From positions 1 through 46,393 of the forward strand of contig CAJOKX010000002.1 in NCBI GenBank assembly GCA_905235415.1: a stretch of 46,393 nucleotides of DNA, read 5' to 3'. Under the pieces are notes generated by a model. It did no database searches. It was not told the origin of the DNA and saw only the letters and a program-made list of their open reading frames with translations. The translations under genes were made by a program, and so were the position numbers. This DNA is from an uncultured Lachnospiraceae bacterium. Lineage in GTDB: Bacteria > Bacillota > Clostridia > Lachnospirales > Lachnospiraceae. The first letter of the stretch is position 1. Each line of letters starts with the position of its first letter. Positions 1 through 7,404 of this stretch are shown here, piece after piece.

Positions 1-495
1 CTCGGCATCCGGGTGGAAGATTTCCTGCAGGGGATGCGTGTAAACGGATATACGCTTCCGGAGGAAGCGCCGGCGGCGGAAGAGAAGCCGGCGGAGGAGA
101 TACCGGCGGAAGGCACAGCGCCTGCGACGGAAGAGAAGCCCTCGGATGAAACTCCGGCCGCGGAAGAGGCGCCGGAAACGGAAGAAGCGAAAGCAGAGGA
201 AACGCCAGCGACGGAAGAGGCACCGGCAGAGGAGACACCGGCCACGGAAGAGGCGCCGGAAACGGAAGAAGCGAAAGCAGAGGAAACGCCAGCGACAGAG
301 GAGGCACCGGCAGAGGAGACACCTGCTGCGGAAGAAGCGCCGGAAACGGAAGAAGCGCAAGCGGAGGAGACGCCGGCAGAAGAAGCACCTGCAGAGGAGG
401 CGCCTGTGGCGGAGGAGACACCTGCCGCGGAAGAGAAGCCGCGGTCTTCAAAAAAGAAGCGCAGCCGCAGCCGGAAAAAGGCAGGACAGAAATAA
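1..495 (+). CDS. 3' end of a Glu/Pro/Ala-repeat protein, function unknown (partial)
   Basis: The reading frame is open from the first base, so the gene begins outside the window; the GTG at 13 is probably an internal valine. The visible 164 residues start with a short non-repetitive stretch (LGIRVEDFLQGMRVNGYTLP). About 110 residues of acidic Glu/Ala/Pro/Thr repeats follow, then a basic tail rich in Lys, Arg and Ser. The repeat core is three near-identical 28-residue units (84 bp each). I do not recognise the family. Such repeats are usually extended and disordered, and the basic tail could contact nucleic acid or membrane, which is inference. The stop lies 14 bp before the AAA+ ATPase gene, suggesting one operon. 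Confidence 0.6.
   Translation, partial: LGIRVEDFLQGMRVNGYTLPEEAPAAEEKPAEEIPAEGTAPATEEKPSDETPAAEEAPETEEAKAEETPATEEAPAEETPATEEAPETEEAKAEETPATEEAPAEETPAAEEAPETEEAQAEETPAEEAPAEEAPVAEETPAAEEKPRSSKKKRSRSRKKAGQK
163..411 (+). repeat. Three tandem 84-bp coding repeats
   Basis: Units at 163-246, 247-330 and 331-411. The first two differ at only a few bases; the third is 81 bp and more diverged. Each encodes EEAPETEEAKAEETPA plus a short variable part. The unit is a multiple of three, so gain or loss of a copy changes length without shifting frame. Confidence 0.85.
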
Positions 496-509
496 GAAAG
501 GATCCCGGA

Positions 510-1604
510 ATGGAAAAGGATACGACGGAGGAACTGATCAGGCAGGTACAGGAAACCAGGAAGGAACTGTTTTCCAATCTGTATCAGGATTTTTACGGAA
601 CAGACCAGCCTGTTCTGAAGGATGCCGCCACCGGCACCGGGAACAGTGCAGAGGGCGGACAGCCTCAGCATACAGAGAATAAGGCGCAGGGGACGACGGA
701 CCCTTCCGAAGGGGCTGCGGCGAAGGCGGAAGAGGAGCAGCAGGACCCGATGGAGGAACTGGATTCTCTGATCGGGCTTGAGAAGATCAAGCATGACGTG
801 CGCGAACTGGCGGATTTTGCAAAGATCCAGAAGGCAAGGAAGGATGCCGGCCTGAAGACGGTTCCGGTGTCTCTGCATCTGGTGTTCTCGGGGAATCCGG
901 GAACCGGCAAGACGACGGTTGCGCGTATCCTGGCCAGGCTCTATGCGCAGATCGGGATTCTGTCCAAGGGACAGCTGGTCGAGGTGGACCGCTCCGGACT
1001 GGTGGCCGGATACATCGGGCAGACGGCGCTCAAGACGCAGGAGCAGATCCAGAAAGCGATCGGCGGCGTCCTGTTTATCGATGAGGCGTACGCGCTCGCT
1101 TCCAGGCAGGAGGACTTCGGCCAGGAGGCGATCGATACCATCCTGAAGGCGATGGAAGACCACAGGGACGACCTGATCGTGATTGTCGCCGGGTATACGG
1201 AGCCGATGGAGAAGTTCATCGACAGCAACCCGGGCCTGCGCAGCAGATTCAACAAGTATATTGAATTCCCGGATTATTCCCTGGATGAACTGATGGGGAT
1301 CTTTGACCTGAATCTGAAAAAATATGATTACGCCATTGAGGACGACTGCAGGCTGCATGTGCGCGAAAGGCTCGCCGCCGAGAAGCTTGCTGCGGGGGAG
1401 ACGTTCGCAAATGCACGTTCGGTCCGGAACCTTTTTGAGGAGATCATTACGAATCAGTCCCGGCGGGTTGCCAGACTCCAGTCTCCGACGGTTGAAGATT
1501 TCAGGCTGATCACCAATGAAGATCTGACGGATGCGGAAGAGGAAGAGATAGAGGCTGCAGAATTTGCGGATCAGATCAGCGGGCAGGACGATCCGCAGGA
1601 ATGA
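510..1604 (+). CDS. AAA+ ATPase of the CbxX/CfqX-SpoVK type
   Basis: This 364-residue protein has a single AAA+ module. Walker A is GNPGTGKTT at residues 128-136, Walker B is LFIDEA near 188-193, and a likely arginine-finger region is GLRSRF. The order and spacing fit the CbxX/SpoVK family, whose members remodel protein complexes; SpoVK acts in sporulation. The first 85 residues form a charged, Gly/Glu/Gln-rich extension without a recognisable fold. The tail is acidic. The ATG follows an AGAAAGGA ribosome site. It sits between the repeat protein and a PrsW-type protease, probably in one operon. The substrate cannot be told from sequence; calling it SpoVK itself would go too far. Confidence 0.85.
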   Translation: MEKDTTEELIRQVQETRKELFSNLYQDFYGTDQPVLKDAATGTGNSAEGGQPQHTENKAQGTTDPSEGAAAKAEEEQQDPMEELDSLIGLEKIKHDVRELADFAKIQKARKDAGLKTVPVSLHLVFSGNPGTGKTTVARILARLYAQIGILSKGQLVEVDRSGLVAGYIGQTALKTQEQIQKAIGGVLFIDEAYALASRQEDFGQEAIDTILKAMEDHRDDLIVIVAGYTEPMEKFIDSNPGLRSRFNKYIEFPDYSLDELMGIFDLNLKKYDYAIEDDCRLHVRERLAAEKLAAGETFANARSVRNLFEEIITNQSRRVARLQSPTVEDFRLITNEDLTDAEEEEIEAAEFADQISGQDDPQE

Positions 1605-1643
1605 CGCAGCTGCAGCTGAACCGGCAGGGAGGAACACATTTAC

Positions 1644-2369
1644 ATGTTTTATTTCTTATTTCCATTTATGGTTGCCTATTCGCTTCCGAATATCCTGATG
1701 GCGGCAGCTGCCATCATCCCGGCCGTCTATCTCCTGGTCCGGGTTTATAAGATGGATGAGATTGAGAAGGAACCAAAGAGCCTGATCGGAAAACTGATCA
1801 TCATGGGCATTCTTTCGGCAGTCGCGTCGATCTTCACAGAGACGATCGGAAACGCGCTGATCAATGAGTCGACACTCTTCGGGAAATTCCTGATGTACTT
1901 TGTCGTCGTCGCCCTGTCAGAGGAAGGGTTCAAATACTTATTTCTCAAAAAGGGCTCCTGGGCGGATCCGAACTTTAATTATCAGTTTGACGGGGTTGTT
2001 TACGCGGTATCGGTTTCACTGGGATTCGCGCTCTGGGAAAATATCTGCTACGTCTTTTCCTATGGTTTTTCAACGGCGCTTGTACGCGCGGTGACCGCTG
2101 TTCCGGGCCATGCGTGCTTCGGCGTTTTCATGGGAACCTGGTACGGGATGGCGAAGCGGTATTCGAATGAGGGAAATGAAGAGAAGGCGGACAGGTGCAG
2201 GAAGGCTGCGGTTTTTCTTCCGGTTCTCGCACACGGTGCATATGACTTTATTGCATCCATGGAAGGCGATTACGGGTGGATCGTATTCATCGTATTTATC
2301 GCCGGCATGTTCTACTATACGAACCGGCTGATCAAACAGGATTCGGCTGCGGATGTCCGGATCGGCTGA
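1644..2369 (+). CDS. PrsW-type glutamic intramembrane protease
   Basis: A 241-residue protein with several hydrophobic segments. It carries the expected PrsW motifs: EEGFK at residues 93-97, an F-x-x-x-E element in GFALWEN, a histidine in PGHACFG, and a last conserved HGAYDF. The Glu and His residues lie within or beside membrane helices, as expected for this protease family. B. subtilis PrsW cleaves the anti-sigma factor RsiW; no anti-sigma gene is visible here, so the substrate is unknown. A GGAGGAAC ribosome site precedes the ATG. The stop lies inside the second copy of a 38-bp tandem duplication, and the protein would end identically without that duplication. Confidence 0.85.
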   Translation: MFYFLFPFMVAYSLPNILMAAAAIIPAVYLLVRVYKMDEIEKEPKSLIGKLIIMGILSAVASIFTETIGNALINESTLFGKFLMYFVVVALSEEGFKYLFLKKGSWADPNFNYQFDGVVYAVSVSLGFALWENICYVFSYGFSTALVRAVTAVPGHACFGVFMGTWYGMAKRYSNEGNEEKADRCRKAAVFLPVLAHGAYDFIASMEGDYGWIVFIVFIAGMFYYTNRLIKQDSAADVRIG

Positions 2370-2400
2370 TCAAACAGGATTCGGCTGCGGATGTCCGGAT
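2325..2400 (+). repeat. 38-bp perfect tandem duplication at the PrsW gene end
   Basis: Copy 1 is 2325-2362 and copy 2 is 2363-2400, base for base identical. The PrsW stop codon (2367-2369) is in copy 2. The unit is not a multiple of three, so copy 2 is read out of frame and is non-coding after the stop. It lengthens the spacer to maf by 38 bp. Confidence 0.95.
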
Positions 2401-2439
2401 CGGATGAGCACATGTGAAAAGACGGGGGACAGAGGGACG

Positions 2440-3036
2440 ATGGACTTTGAGAATACCAGGATGATACTTGCGTCCGGCTCTCCCAGGAGGGACGAACTTC
2501 TTCAGACGGCAGGGATCGCGCATGAGGTGATCGTGTCGGACGCAGACGAGCAGATTGAAGAGACAGAACCGGCCCTGCTGGTTGAGGCGCTGTCACAAAG
2601 GAAAGCGGAGGACGTATACGCCTCTGTCTGCCGGGAGGCGCAGACGGACCTGGTTGTGATCGGCGCGGATACGGTTGTAGCGTGCGGCGGCAGGATTCTC
2701 GGAAAACCGAAAGACGAGGAGGATGCGGCGCAAATGCTCCGGATGCTGTCGGCAGGCGCGCACCATGTGTTTACAGGCGTGACATTGTGCGCGCAGGTGG
2801 GCGGAGAGAAGCGGCGGATGACCTTCTCCAGAGAGAGCACGGTTCATGTGGCGCAGCTGTCTGAGGAAGAGATCCGGGCGTATATCGCGACGGGAGAGGC
2901 GATGGACAAGGCGGGTTCTTACGGGATCCAGGGTGCTTTCATGAAATTCGTGACGGGAATTGAAGGGGATTATTTTAATATCGTCGGACTGCCGGTCAGC
3001 GATGTGTACCGGGGGCTGAAGCAGATCCTTCAATGA
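2440..3036 (+). CDS. maf: Maf-family nucleoside triphosphate pyrophosphatase
   Basis: A 198-residue protein of normal Maf length. It opens with the family signature ILASGSPRRDELL and contains GADTVV with the catalytic aspartate, GKPKDEEDA, a HHVFTGVT segment and the C-terminal KAGSYGIQG motif. Maf proteins hydrolyse non-canonical or excess nucleoside triphosphates, and some restrain septum formation. I chose the ATG at 2440 because a GAGGGA ribosome site lies just before it and the motif begins seven residues later. The frame is open upstream, but that part runs through the 38-bp duplication and looks non-coding. Subtype (dTTP/UTP versus m7GTP) was not resolved. Confidence 0.93.
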   Translation: MDFENTRMILASGSPRRDELLQTAGIAHEVIVSDADEQIEETEPALLVEALSQRKAEDVYASVCREAQTDLVVIGADTVVACGGRILGKPKDEEDAAQMLRMLSAGAHHVFTGVTLCAQVGGEKRRMTFSRESTVHVAQLSEEEIRAYIATGEAMDKAGSYGIQGAFMKFVTGIEGDYFNIVGLPVSDVYRGLKQILQ

Positions 3037-3063
3037 ACGGAAAAACCCCTTTTCAGATCTTTA

Positions 3064-3083
3064 ACAATATGTTACGATATTGT
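3064..3083. promoter_or_regulatory. Inverted repeat upstream of the NlpC/P60 gene, candidate operator
   Basis: ACAATAT (3064-3070) and ATATTGT (3077-3083) form a perfect 7-bp inverted repeat with a 6-bp centre, in an AT-rich island 27 bp before the start codon. The position overlaps where a -10 element should lie, so it could bind a regulator. No regulator is identified. Confidence 0.35.
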
Positions 3084-3110
3084 AAATATTTTCATCGCAA
3101 GGAGAAGATC

Positions 3111-4307
3111 ATGAAAAAATCAGGATTCGTCAGATGCATACTTCTGTCTGTAATGATTCTCGCTATGGTTCCCGGCATGAAGGCGGAGGCAAAGTCGAAA
3201 ACTGTGACCGGTACGCTCACGAACAAGTCGGGCGTTCATGAAGTGACCGGAAAGTGGAAGAAGAAAAAAGGCAAGTATTACTTTAAGTTCAAGAAGCCGG
3301 TTGACAGTGCGAGGGGATGGCTGAAGCTTCCGGCCGGGACCTATTTTCTGAAGTCAAGCGGAAAGCGCGTGACCGGAGAGTATAAGATCAACGGGAAATA
3401 TTACTATTTCGGAAAGAACGGAAAGCAGAAGACCGGATCCATCAGTGTGGACGGGTTTGTGTATTATTATGATCCTGCCAAGGGAGGCGCGCGCGCCGAG
3501 GTGCAGGTAAAGCGGAATAAGAATCTGCGGAATGCGTTCGGTTCGGACGGCACCTACTATGATCCGAAGGGTTATCCGATTCACAAGGCCACGCTGAAGA
3601 GGCTTCTTCAGACTGCGCTCAAACCGGTCGGCCAGACCATGTATGTCTGGGGCGGCGGCTGGAACCTGAACGATACGGGGAGCGGCCTTGAATCCACCAC
3701 GATCGGGGTGTCTCCGCGCTGGAAGCAGTTCTACAAGAAGCAGAATTCAGGCTATGACTACCGGACGACCCGGTATCAGGTGCATGACGGCCTTGACTGT
3801 TCCGGGTTTGTTGCGTGGGTTATCTACAACACCTTCAACACCGAGAGCGGACATGGAAGTTATGTCATGCTTGCCCAGAGAATGGCGAGAACTTTCGCTG
3901 ACTGGGGCTGGGGCAAATACAAATCCGCACGTGCATTTACAGACTGGAGAGCCGGCGATATCATGAGCCTTGCGGAAGGCCATGTCTATATCGTGATCGG
4001 AAAATGCTCGGACGGAAGCGTGGTCCTGGTTCATTCCAGCCCGAAGGGCGTCATGATCAACGGAACCGCAACCCCGCAGGGCAAGGTGAAGAGCAGAGCC
4101 TGGAAGCTGGCCCGTAAGTATATGAAGAAGTATTATCCGGAGTGGTATAAAAGGTATCCGGATGTCAGCCGCGGCACCAGCTATCTGACCAGTTACAGCC
4201 GCATGCGCTGGAACCTGGGAACGCAGAACAGCGTGATGTCAGATCCGGAAGGACTGCGCAATATGGATGCTTCCCATGTGCTGAAGGTGATCTTCGGAGA
4301 AGCCTGA
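3111..4307 (+). CDS. Secreted NlpC/P60 peptidoglycan hydrolase with wall-binding repeats
   Basis: 398 residues. A signal peptide is clear: MKKSGFVRC followed by a hydrophobic core and a likely cut after an Ala-rich stretch near residue 28. Next come aromatic, glycine-rich repeats (GKYYYFGKNGKQKTG; GFVYYYDP) resembling choline- or wall-binding repeats. The C-terminal part is NlpC/P60-like, with Cys230 in LDCSGF and His291 in GHVYIVIG as likely catalytic residues and His308 in VHSSP as the probable third. Such enzymes cut peptide bonds in peptidoglycan stems. I chose the ATG at 3111 because AAGGAGAAG lies just before it and the signal peptide starts there. A terminator hairpin follows at 4349-4379. 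Confidence 0.88.
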   Translation: MKKSGFVRCILLSVMILAMVPGMKAEAKSKTVTGTLTNKSGVHEVTGKWKKKKGKYYFKFKKPVDSARGWLKLPAGTYFLKSSGKRVTGEYKINGKYYYFGKNGKQKTGSISVDGFVYYYDPAKGGARAEVQVKRNKNLRNAFGSDGTYYDPKGYPIHKATLKRLLQTALKPVGQTMYVWGGGWNLNDTGSGLESTTIGVSPRWKQFYKKQNSGYDYRTTRYQVHDGLDCSGFVAWVIYNTFNTESGHGSYVMLAQRMARTFADWGWGKYKSARAFTDWRAGDIMSLAEGHVYIVIGKCSDGSVVLVHSSPKGVMINGTATPQGKVKSRAWKLARKYMKKYYPEWYKRYPDVSRGTSYLTSYSRMRWNLGTQNSVMSDPEGLRNMDASHVLKVIFGEA

Positions 4308-4348
4308 TGAATTCCGGGCGGTCCATGCCGGGAGGCGGGCCGCAGAAC

Positions 4349-4379
4349 AAATGCCGTGCACGGAATGTGCACGGCATTT
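4349..4379 (+). terminator. Hairpin terminator after the NlpC/P60 gene
   Basis: A perfect 13-bp stem (4349-4361 with 4367-4379) with a GGAAT loop, followed by an AT-rich tract with a few Ts. It lies between the convergent NlpC/P60 and XRE genes. Confidence 0.7.
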
Positions 4380-4408
4380 ACATGTTATTATTAATTCCAT
4401 CAAGTCCG

Positions 4409-4642
4409 TCAGTCGCGGAAATCAAAGAAACACTTTACAGGTACATTCAATACATCGGCGATGTCAAAAAGCTTTTCCAGAGAGATGGAGGTCGGCATGT
4501 TGGGGGCCTCCAGATTGCTGATGTGCGTGCGGCTCAGATTCACTGATTCGGCAAGCGCCTGCTGGGTAATCCCCTTCAGCTTTCTGTAATATGCAATGGT
4601 AAGCCCGAGCTGTTTGTACTGATTGATTCTCTGCTCTGTCAT
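4409..4642 (-). CDS. Small XRE-family helix-turn-helix regulator
   Basis: A 77-residue protein made almost entirely of one XRE/Cro-type DNA-binding domain. Helices 2 and 3 are read in ITQQALAESVNLSRTHISNLE, and the later part (SLEKLFDIADVLNVPVKCFF) is typical of the family. It has no sensor domain. I chose the ATG at 4642 because a good AGGAGGT ribosome site precedes it on the minus strand; the frame is open nine codons further. It is one of only two minus-strand genes here, converging with the NlpC/P60 gene and divergent from the DJ-1 gene, so it could control either or itself. The target is unknown. Confidence 0.88.
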   Translation of the reverse strand: MTEQRINQYKQLGLTIAYYRKLKGITQQALAESVNLSRTHISNLEAPNMPTSISLEKLFDIADVLNVPVKCFFDFRD

Positions 4643-4730
4643 GGTGTTACCTCCTGCAGAATGTTGCATCCTTACAACGAATGTGGTATTCGCTCATGCT
4701 ATAGTAGCACAGACAAACGCAAATATACAG

Positions 4731-4758
4731 TTAAAATATTTAGCCTAAAGTGTATAAT
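4731..4758 (+). promoter_or_regulatory. Likely promoter of the DJ-1/PfpI gene
   Basis: TTAAAA (4731-4736), a 16-bp spacer and a consensus TATAAT (4753-4758) lie in an unusually AT-rich stretch about 80 bp before the start codon. Confidence 0.55.
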
Positions 4759-4836
4759 AACAACTAAATATTCAGTATTCTTTAAAATAAGCAACAGAAC
4801 AACCAACAATTGCAAAGAAAAAGAAAGGAACAAATT

Positions 4837-5385
4837 ATGAACAAAGCGTATGTATTTGCAGCGCAGGGACTGGAAGAGATCGAATGCCTGACGCAGGTGG
4901 ACCTGCTTCGAAGAGGCGGAGTGGAGGTGGTTCTGACAGCCGTCGGAGGCGATCGGACCATCCGCGGATCCCACGGGATTGTGATGGAGGCGGACGCGCT
5001 TCTTGAAGACGTGGATCTTTCGGATGCAGACGCACTCATCCTGCCGGGCGGAATGCCGGGGACGCTGAATCTGCAGGCGGACAGTCTTCTGGAGGCGGCG
5101 CTGAAGAAGGCAGTGGGCGGAGACGTGTGGATCTGTGCGATCTGCGCGGCCCCGCGCGTACTCGGAGAGCTGGGACTTCTTTCCGGCGAGACGGCAACCT
5201 GCTATCCGGGATGTGAGTCTTATCTGAAAGGCGCGGAGACGACAGAGAATCCGGTTGAAGTGTCCGGGCAGTTTATCACCAGCCGCGGAGTCGGGACGGC
5301 GATCCCGTTTGCGCTGAAGATCCTTGAAAAACTGGAAGGATGGGAGTGCTCCCAAAAGATTGAAAAGTCAATTGTCTTCGGATAA
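4837..5385 (+). CDS. DJ-1/PfpI family protein
   Basis: 182 residues, normal for the DJ-1/ThiJ/PfpI superfamily. The fold's signature elements are present: a Rossmann-like first strand (KAYVFAAQGLEEIE) with the conserved acidic residue, the LPGGMPG turn, and the nucleophile elbow AICAAP with the reactive Cys at 103. The family includes glyoxalases, deglycases, chaperones and stress proteins, and activity cannot be assigned from sequence. I chose the ATG at 4837 because AAGAAAGGA lies just upstream and the first strand begins there. It has its own AT-rich promoter and is followed by the trigger factor promoter, so it is probably monocistronic. Confidence 0.88.
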   Translation: MNKAYVFAAQGLEEIECLTQVDLLRRGGVEVVLTAVGGDRTIRGSHGIVMEADALLEDVDLSDADALILPGGMPGTLNLQADSLLEAALKKAVGGDVWICAICAAPRVLGELGLLSGETATCYPGCESYLKGAETTENPVEVSGQFITSRGVGTAIPFALKILEKLEGWECSQKIEKSIVFG

Positions 5386-5400
5386 TCCCTGTGATATACT
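5372..5400 (+). promoter_or_regulatory. Promoter of the tig-clpP-clpX group
   Basis: TTGTCT (5372-5377), a 17-bp spacer and TATACT (5395-5400), with an extended TG at 5392-5393. It overlaps the end of the DJ-1 gene and lies 67 bp before tig. Confidence 0.75.
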
Positions 5401-5466
5401 ACATAAACGGCTGCAAAAAAGAACAGAACATCCTATAACTATTTCAATCGTAAGGAGCAGGTTTCC

Positions 5467-6798
5467 ATGAATGTTTCAGTAGAGAAAAAAGACAATAACA
5501 CTGCAGTTCTGACCATCGAGATCGAGTCCGATGTGTTCGGCAAGGCGCTTGAGAAAGCCTACCAGAGGCAGAAGAACAGCATTACGATTCCGGGATTCCG
5601 CAAGGGCAAGGCTCCCAGGAAGATGATCGAGAAGCTGTACGGCCCGTCCGTATTTTATGAGGAAGCTGCCAACACCGTTCTGCAGGAGACCTATGATGAG
5701 GCGGTGAAGGAGAGCGGCGAGGAGGTCGTGTCCCGCCCCGAGATCGATGTCACACAGGTTGAGGAAGGAAAGAACTTTATCTATACGGCGACGGTTGCCC
5801 TGAAGCCGGAAGTTACACTCGGAAAGTATCTGGGCGTAGAGGTTCCGAAGAGCGAAGTGACGGTTTCCGAGGAGGAGATCAATGCGGAGATTGACCGCGA
5901 GCGCACACAGAATGCACGCGATATCGATGTGGATGACCGCCCGGTAAAGGACGGCGATCATATCAAGCTTGATTTCGACGGTTCCGTGGACGGCGTTCCG
6001 TTTGAAGGCGGAAAGAGCACCGACTATGACCTGACCGTCGGATCGGGTTCATTTATCCCCGGATTTGAAGAGCAGATCGTCGGAAAGAACATCGGAGAAG
6101 ACTTTGACGTGAACGTGACCTTCCCGGAGGAGTACCATGAGGAATCCCTCAAGGGCAAGGACGCTGTCTTCAAGTGCAGGGTGAACAGCATCTCCGAGCG
6201 CCAGCTTCCGGAACTGAACGACGATTTCGTACAGGATATTTCCGAGTTTGATACGGTGGACGAGTACAAGGCCGACGTTGAGAAGAAGCTCCGTGAGCGC
6301 AAGGAAGAACAGGCGAAGTCCGAGAAAGAGACCGCTGCAGTCAAGGCTGCCGTGAAGAATGCTTCCATGCTGGTTCCGGAGGGAATGATCGAGGACCAGG
6401 CGTCCCGCATGCTGGAAGAGTTCGCGCAGCAGATCCAGTCCCAGGGCCTGTCAATGGATCAGTATATGCAGTTCACCGGAATGGACGCTGCGAAGCTTCT
6501 TGAGCAGATGAAGCCGCAGGCGCTTGAGCGCATCCAGAACAGCCTGGTGCTGGAAGCAGTTGCCAAGGCGGAGAATATTGAGATCTCCGAGGAGAGGTTT
6601 GACGAAGAGATCAGTAAGATGGCAGAAGCCTACAAGATGGAGAAAGAAAAGCTGTATGATCTGATGGGCGAGGAGTCCAGAGATCAGATGAAGAAGGATC
6701 TTGCTGTGCAGGAAGCCGTGAAGAAGATCGCGGATGCGGCGGTTGAGGTCGATATGCCGCAGGATCTTGATGTAGAGGAAGATTCGGAGGAGAATTAA
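5467..6798 (+). CDS. tig: Trigger factor, ribosome-associated chaperone and prolyl isomerase
   Basis: 443 residues, full length for trigger factor. The ribosome-docking signature GFRKGKAPR is at residues 43-51. An FKBP-like prolyl isomerase domain follows at about 160-245 (LDFDGSVDGVPFEGG; FIPGFEEQIVG), then the helical C-terminal chaperone domain and a short acidic tail. It binds at the ribosome exit tunnel and shields nascent chains. An AAGGAGCAGG ribosome site precedes the ATG. It is first in a group with clpP (3 bp downstream) and clpX, the standard Firmicute arrangement coupling folding with degradation. Confidence 0.97.
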   Translation: MNVSVEKKDNNTAVLTIEIESDVFGKALEKAYQRQKNSITIPGFRKGKAPRKMIEKLYGPSVFYEEAANTVLQETYDEAVKESGEEVVSRPEIDVTQVEEGKNFIYTATVALKPEVTLGKYLGVEVPKSEVTVSEEEINAEIDRERTQNARDIDVDDRPVKDGDHIKLDFDGSVDGVPFEGGKSTDYDLTVGSGSFIPGFEEQIVGKNIGEDFDVNVTFPEEYHEESLKGKDAVFKCRVNSISERQLPELNDDFVQDISEFDTVDEYKADVEKKLRERKEEQAKSEKETAAVKAAVKNASMLVPEGMIEDQASRMLEEFAQQIQSQGLSMDQYMQFTGMDAAKLLEQMKPQALERIQNSLVLEAVAKAENIEISEERFDEEISKMAEAYKMEKEKLYDLMGEESRDQMKKDLAVQEAVKKIADAAVEVDMPQDLDVEEDSEEN

Positions 6799-6801
6799 TC
6801 C

Positions 6802-7383
6802 ATGGCATTGATTCCATATGTTATTGAGCAGACCTCGCACGGCGAGCGGTCTTATGACCTGTATTCCCGCCTTCTGAAGGACAGGATCATTTTCCTGGGC
6901 GAAGAAGTGACCGATGTGTCTGCGAATATCATTGTTGCAGAGATGCTGTTTCTGGAGTCAGAGGATCCCAACAAGGATATCCATCTGTACATCAACAGCC
7001 CGGGCGGATCGGTTTCTGCCGGATGGGCGATCTATGACACGATGCATTACATCAAATGCGACGTGTCCACGACCTGCATCGGCATGGCCGCAAGCATGGG
7101 CGCGTTCCTGCTTGCAGGCGGGGCGAAAGGAAAGAGATTCTCTCTTCCGAATTCGCGCATTATGATTCACCAGCCGTCCGGCGGCGCGCAGGGCCAGGCG
7201 AGTGATATCCAGATCCAGGCGGAGCAGATCATTGAGACCAGGAAGCGGCTGAATGAATGTCTGGCGCAGAACACCGGGCAGCCTCTGGATGTGATCGCGC
7301 GCGATACAGACCGCGATTACTGGATGAGCGCTGAGGAAGCGCTTGCCTACGGACTAGTGGACCAGGTGGTAACTGCCAGGTAA
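6802..7383 (+). CDS. clpP: ClpP protease subunit
   Basis: 193 residues, the normal size of ClpP. The catalytic serine is Ser98 in [11 protein letters not shown], the histidine is His123 in MIHQPSGG, and the aspartate lies in DTDRD, most likely Asp172 by analogy with B. subtilis ClpP. The Gly-rich NSPGGSV segment that forms the oxyanion region is intact. ClpP forms a tetradecameric barrel fed by ClpX or ClpC. The ATG follows a GGAGGAGAAT ribosome site inside the end of tig, only 3 bp from the tig stop, so translation is probably coupled. Confidence 0.97.
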   Translation: MALIPYVIEQTSHGERSYDLYSRLLKDRIIFLGEEVTDVSANIIVAEMLFLESEDPNKDIHLYINSPGGSVSAGWAIYDTMHYIKCDVSTTCIGMAASMGAFLLAGGAKGKRFSLPNSRIMIHQPSGGAQGQASDIQIQAEQIIETRKRLNECLAQNTGQPLDVIARDTDRDYWMSAEEALAYGLVDQVVTAR

Positions 7384-7404
7384 TCAGGGATAATAAGGGG
7401 AAAC

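Noticed and set aside
163-411. Possible CRISPR array
   Set aside because: The repeats are contiguous with no spacers and encode an in-frame protein repeat.
146-682. Arg/Lys-rich alternative frame through the 84-bp repeats
   Set aside because: It arises from frame-shifted GAA/GCG codons and runs into the AAA+ gene; no ribosome site.
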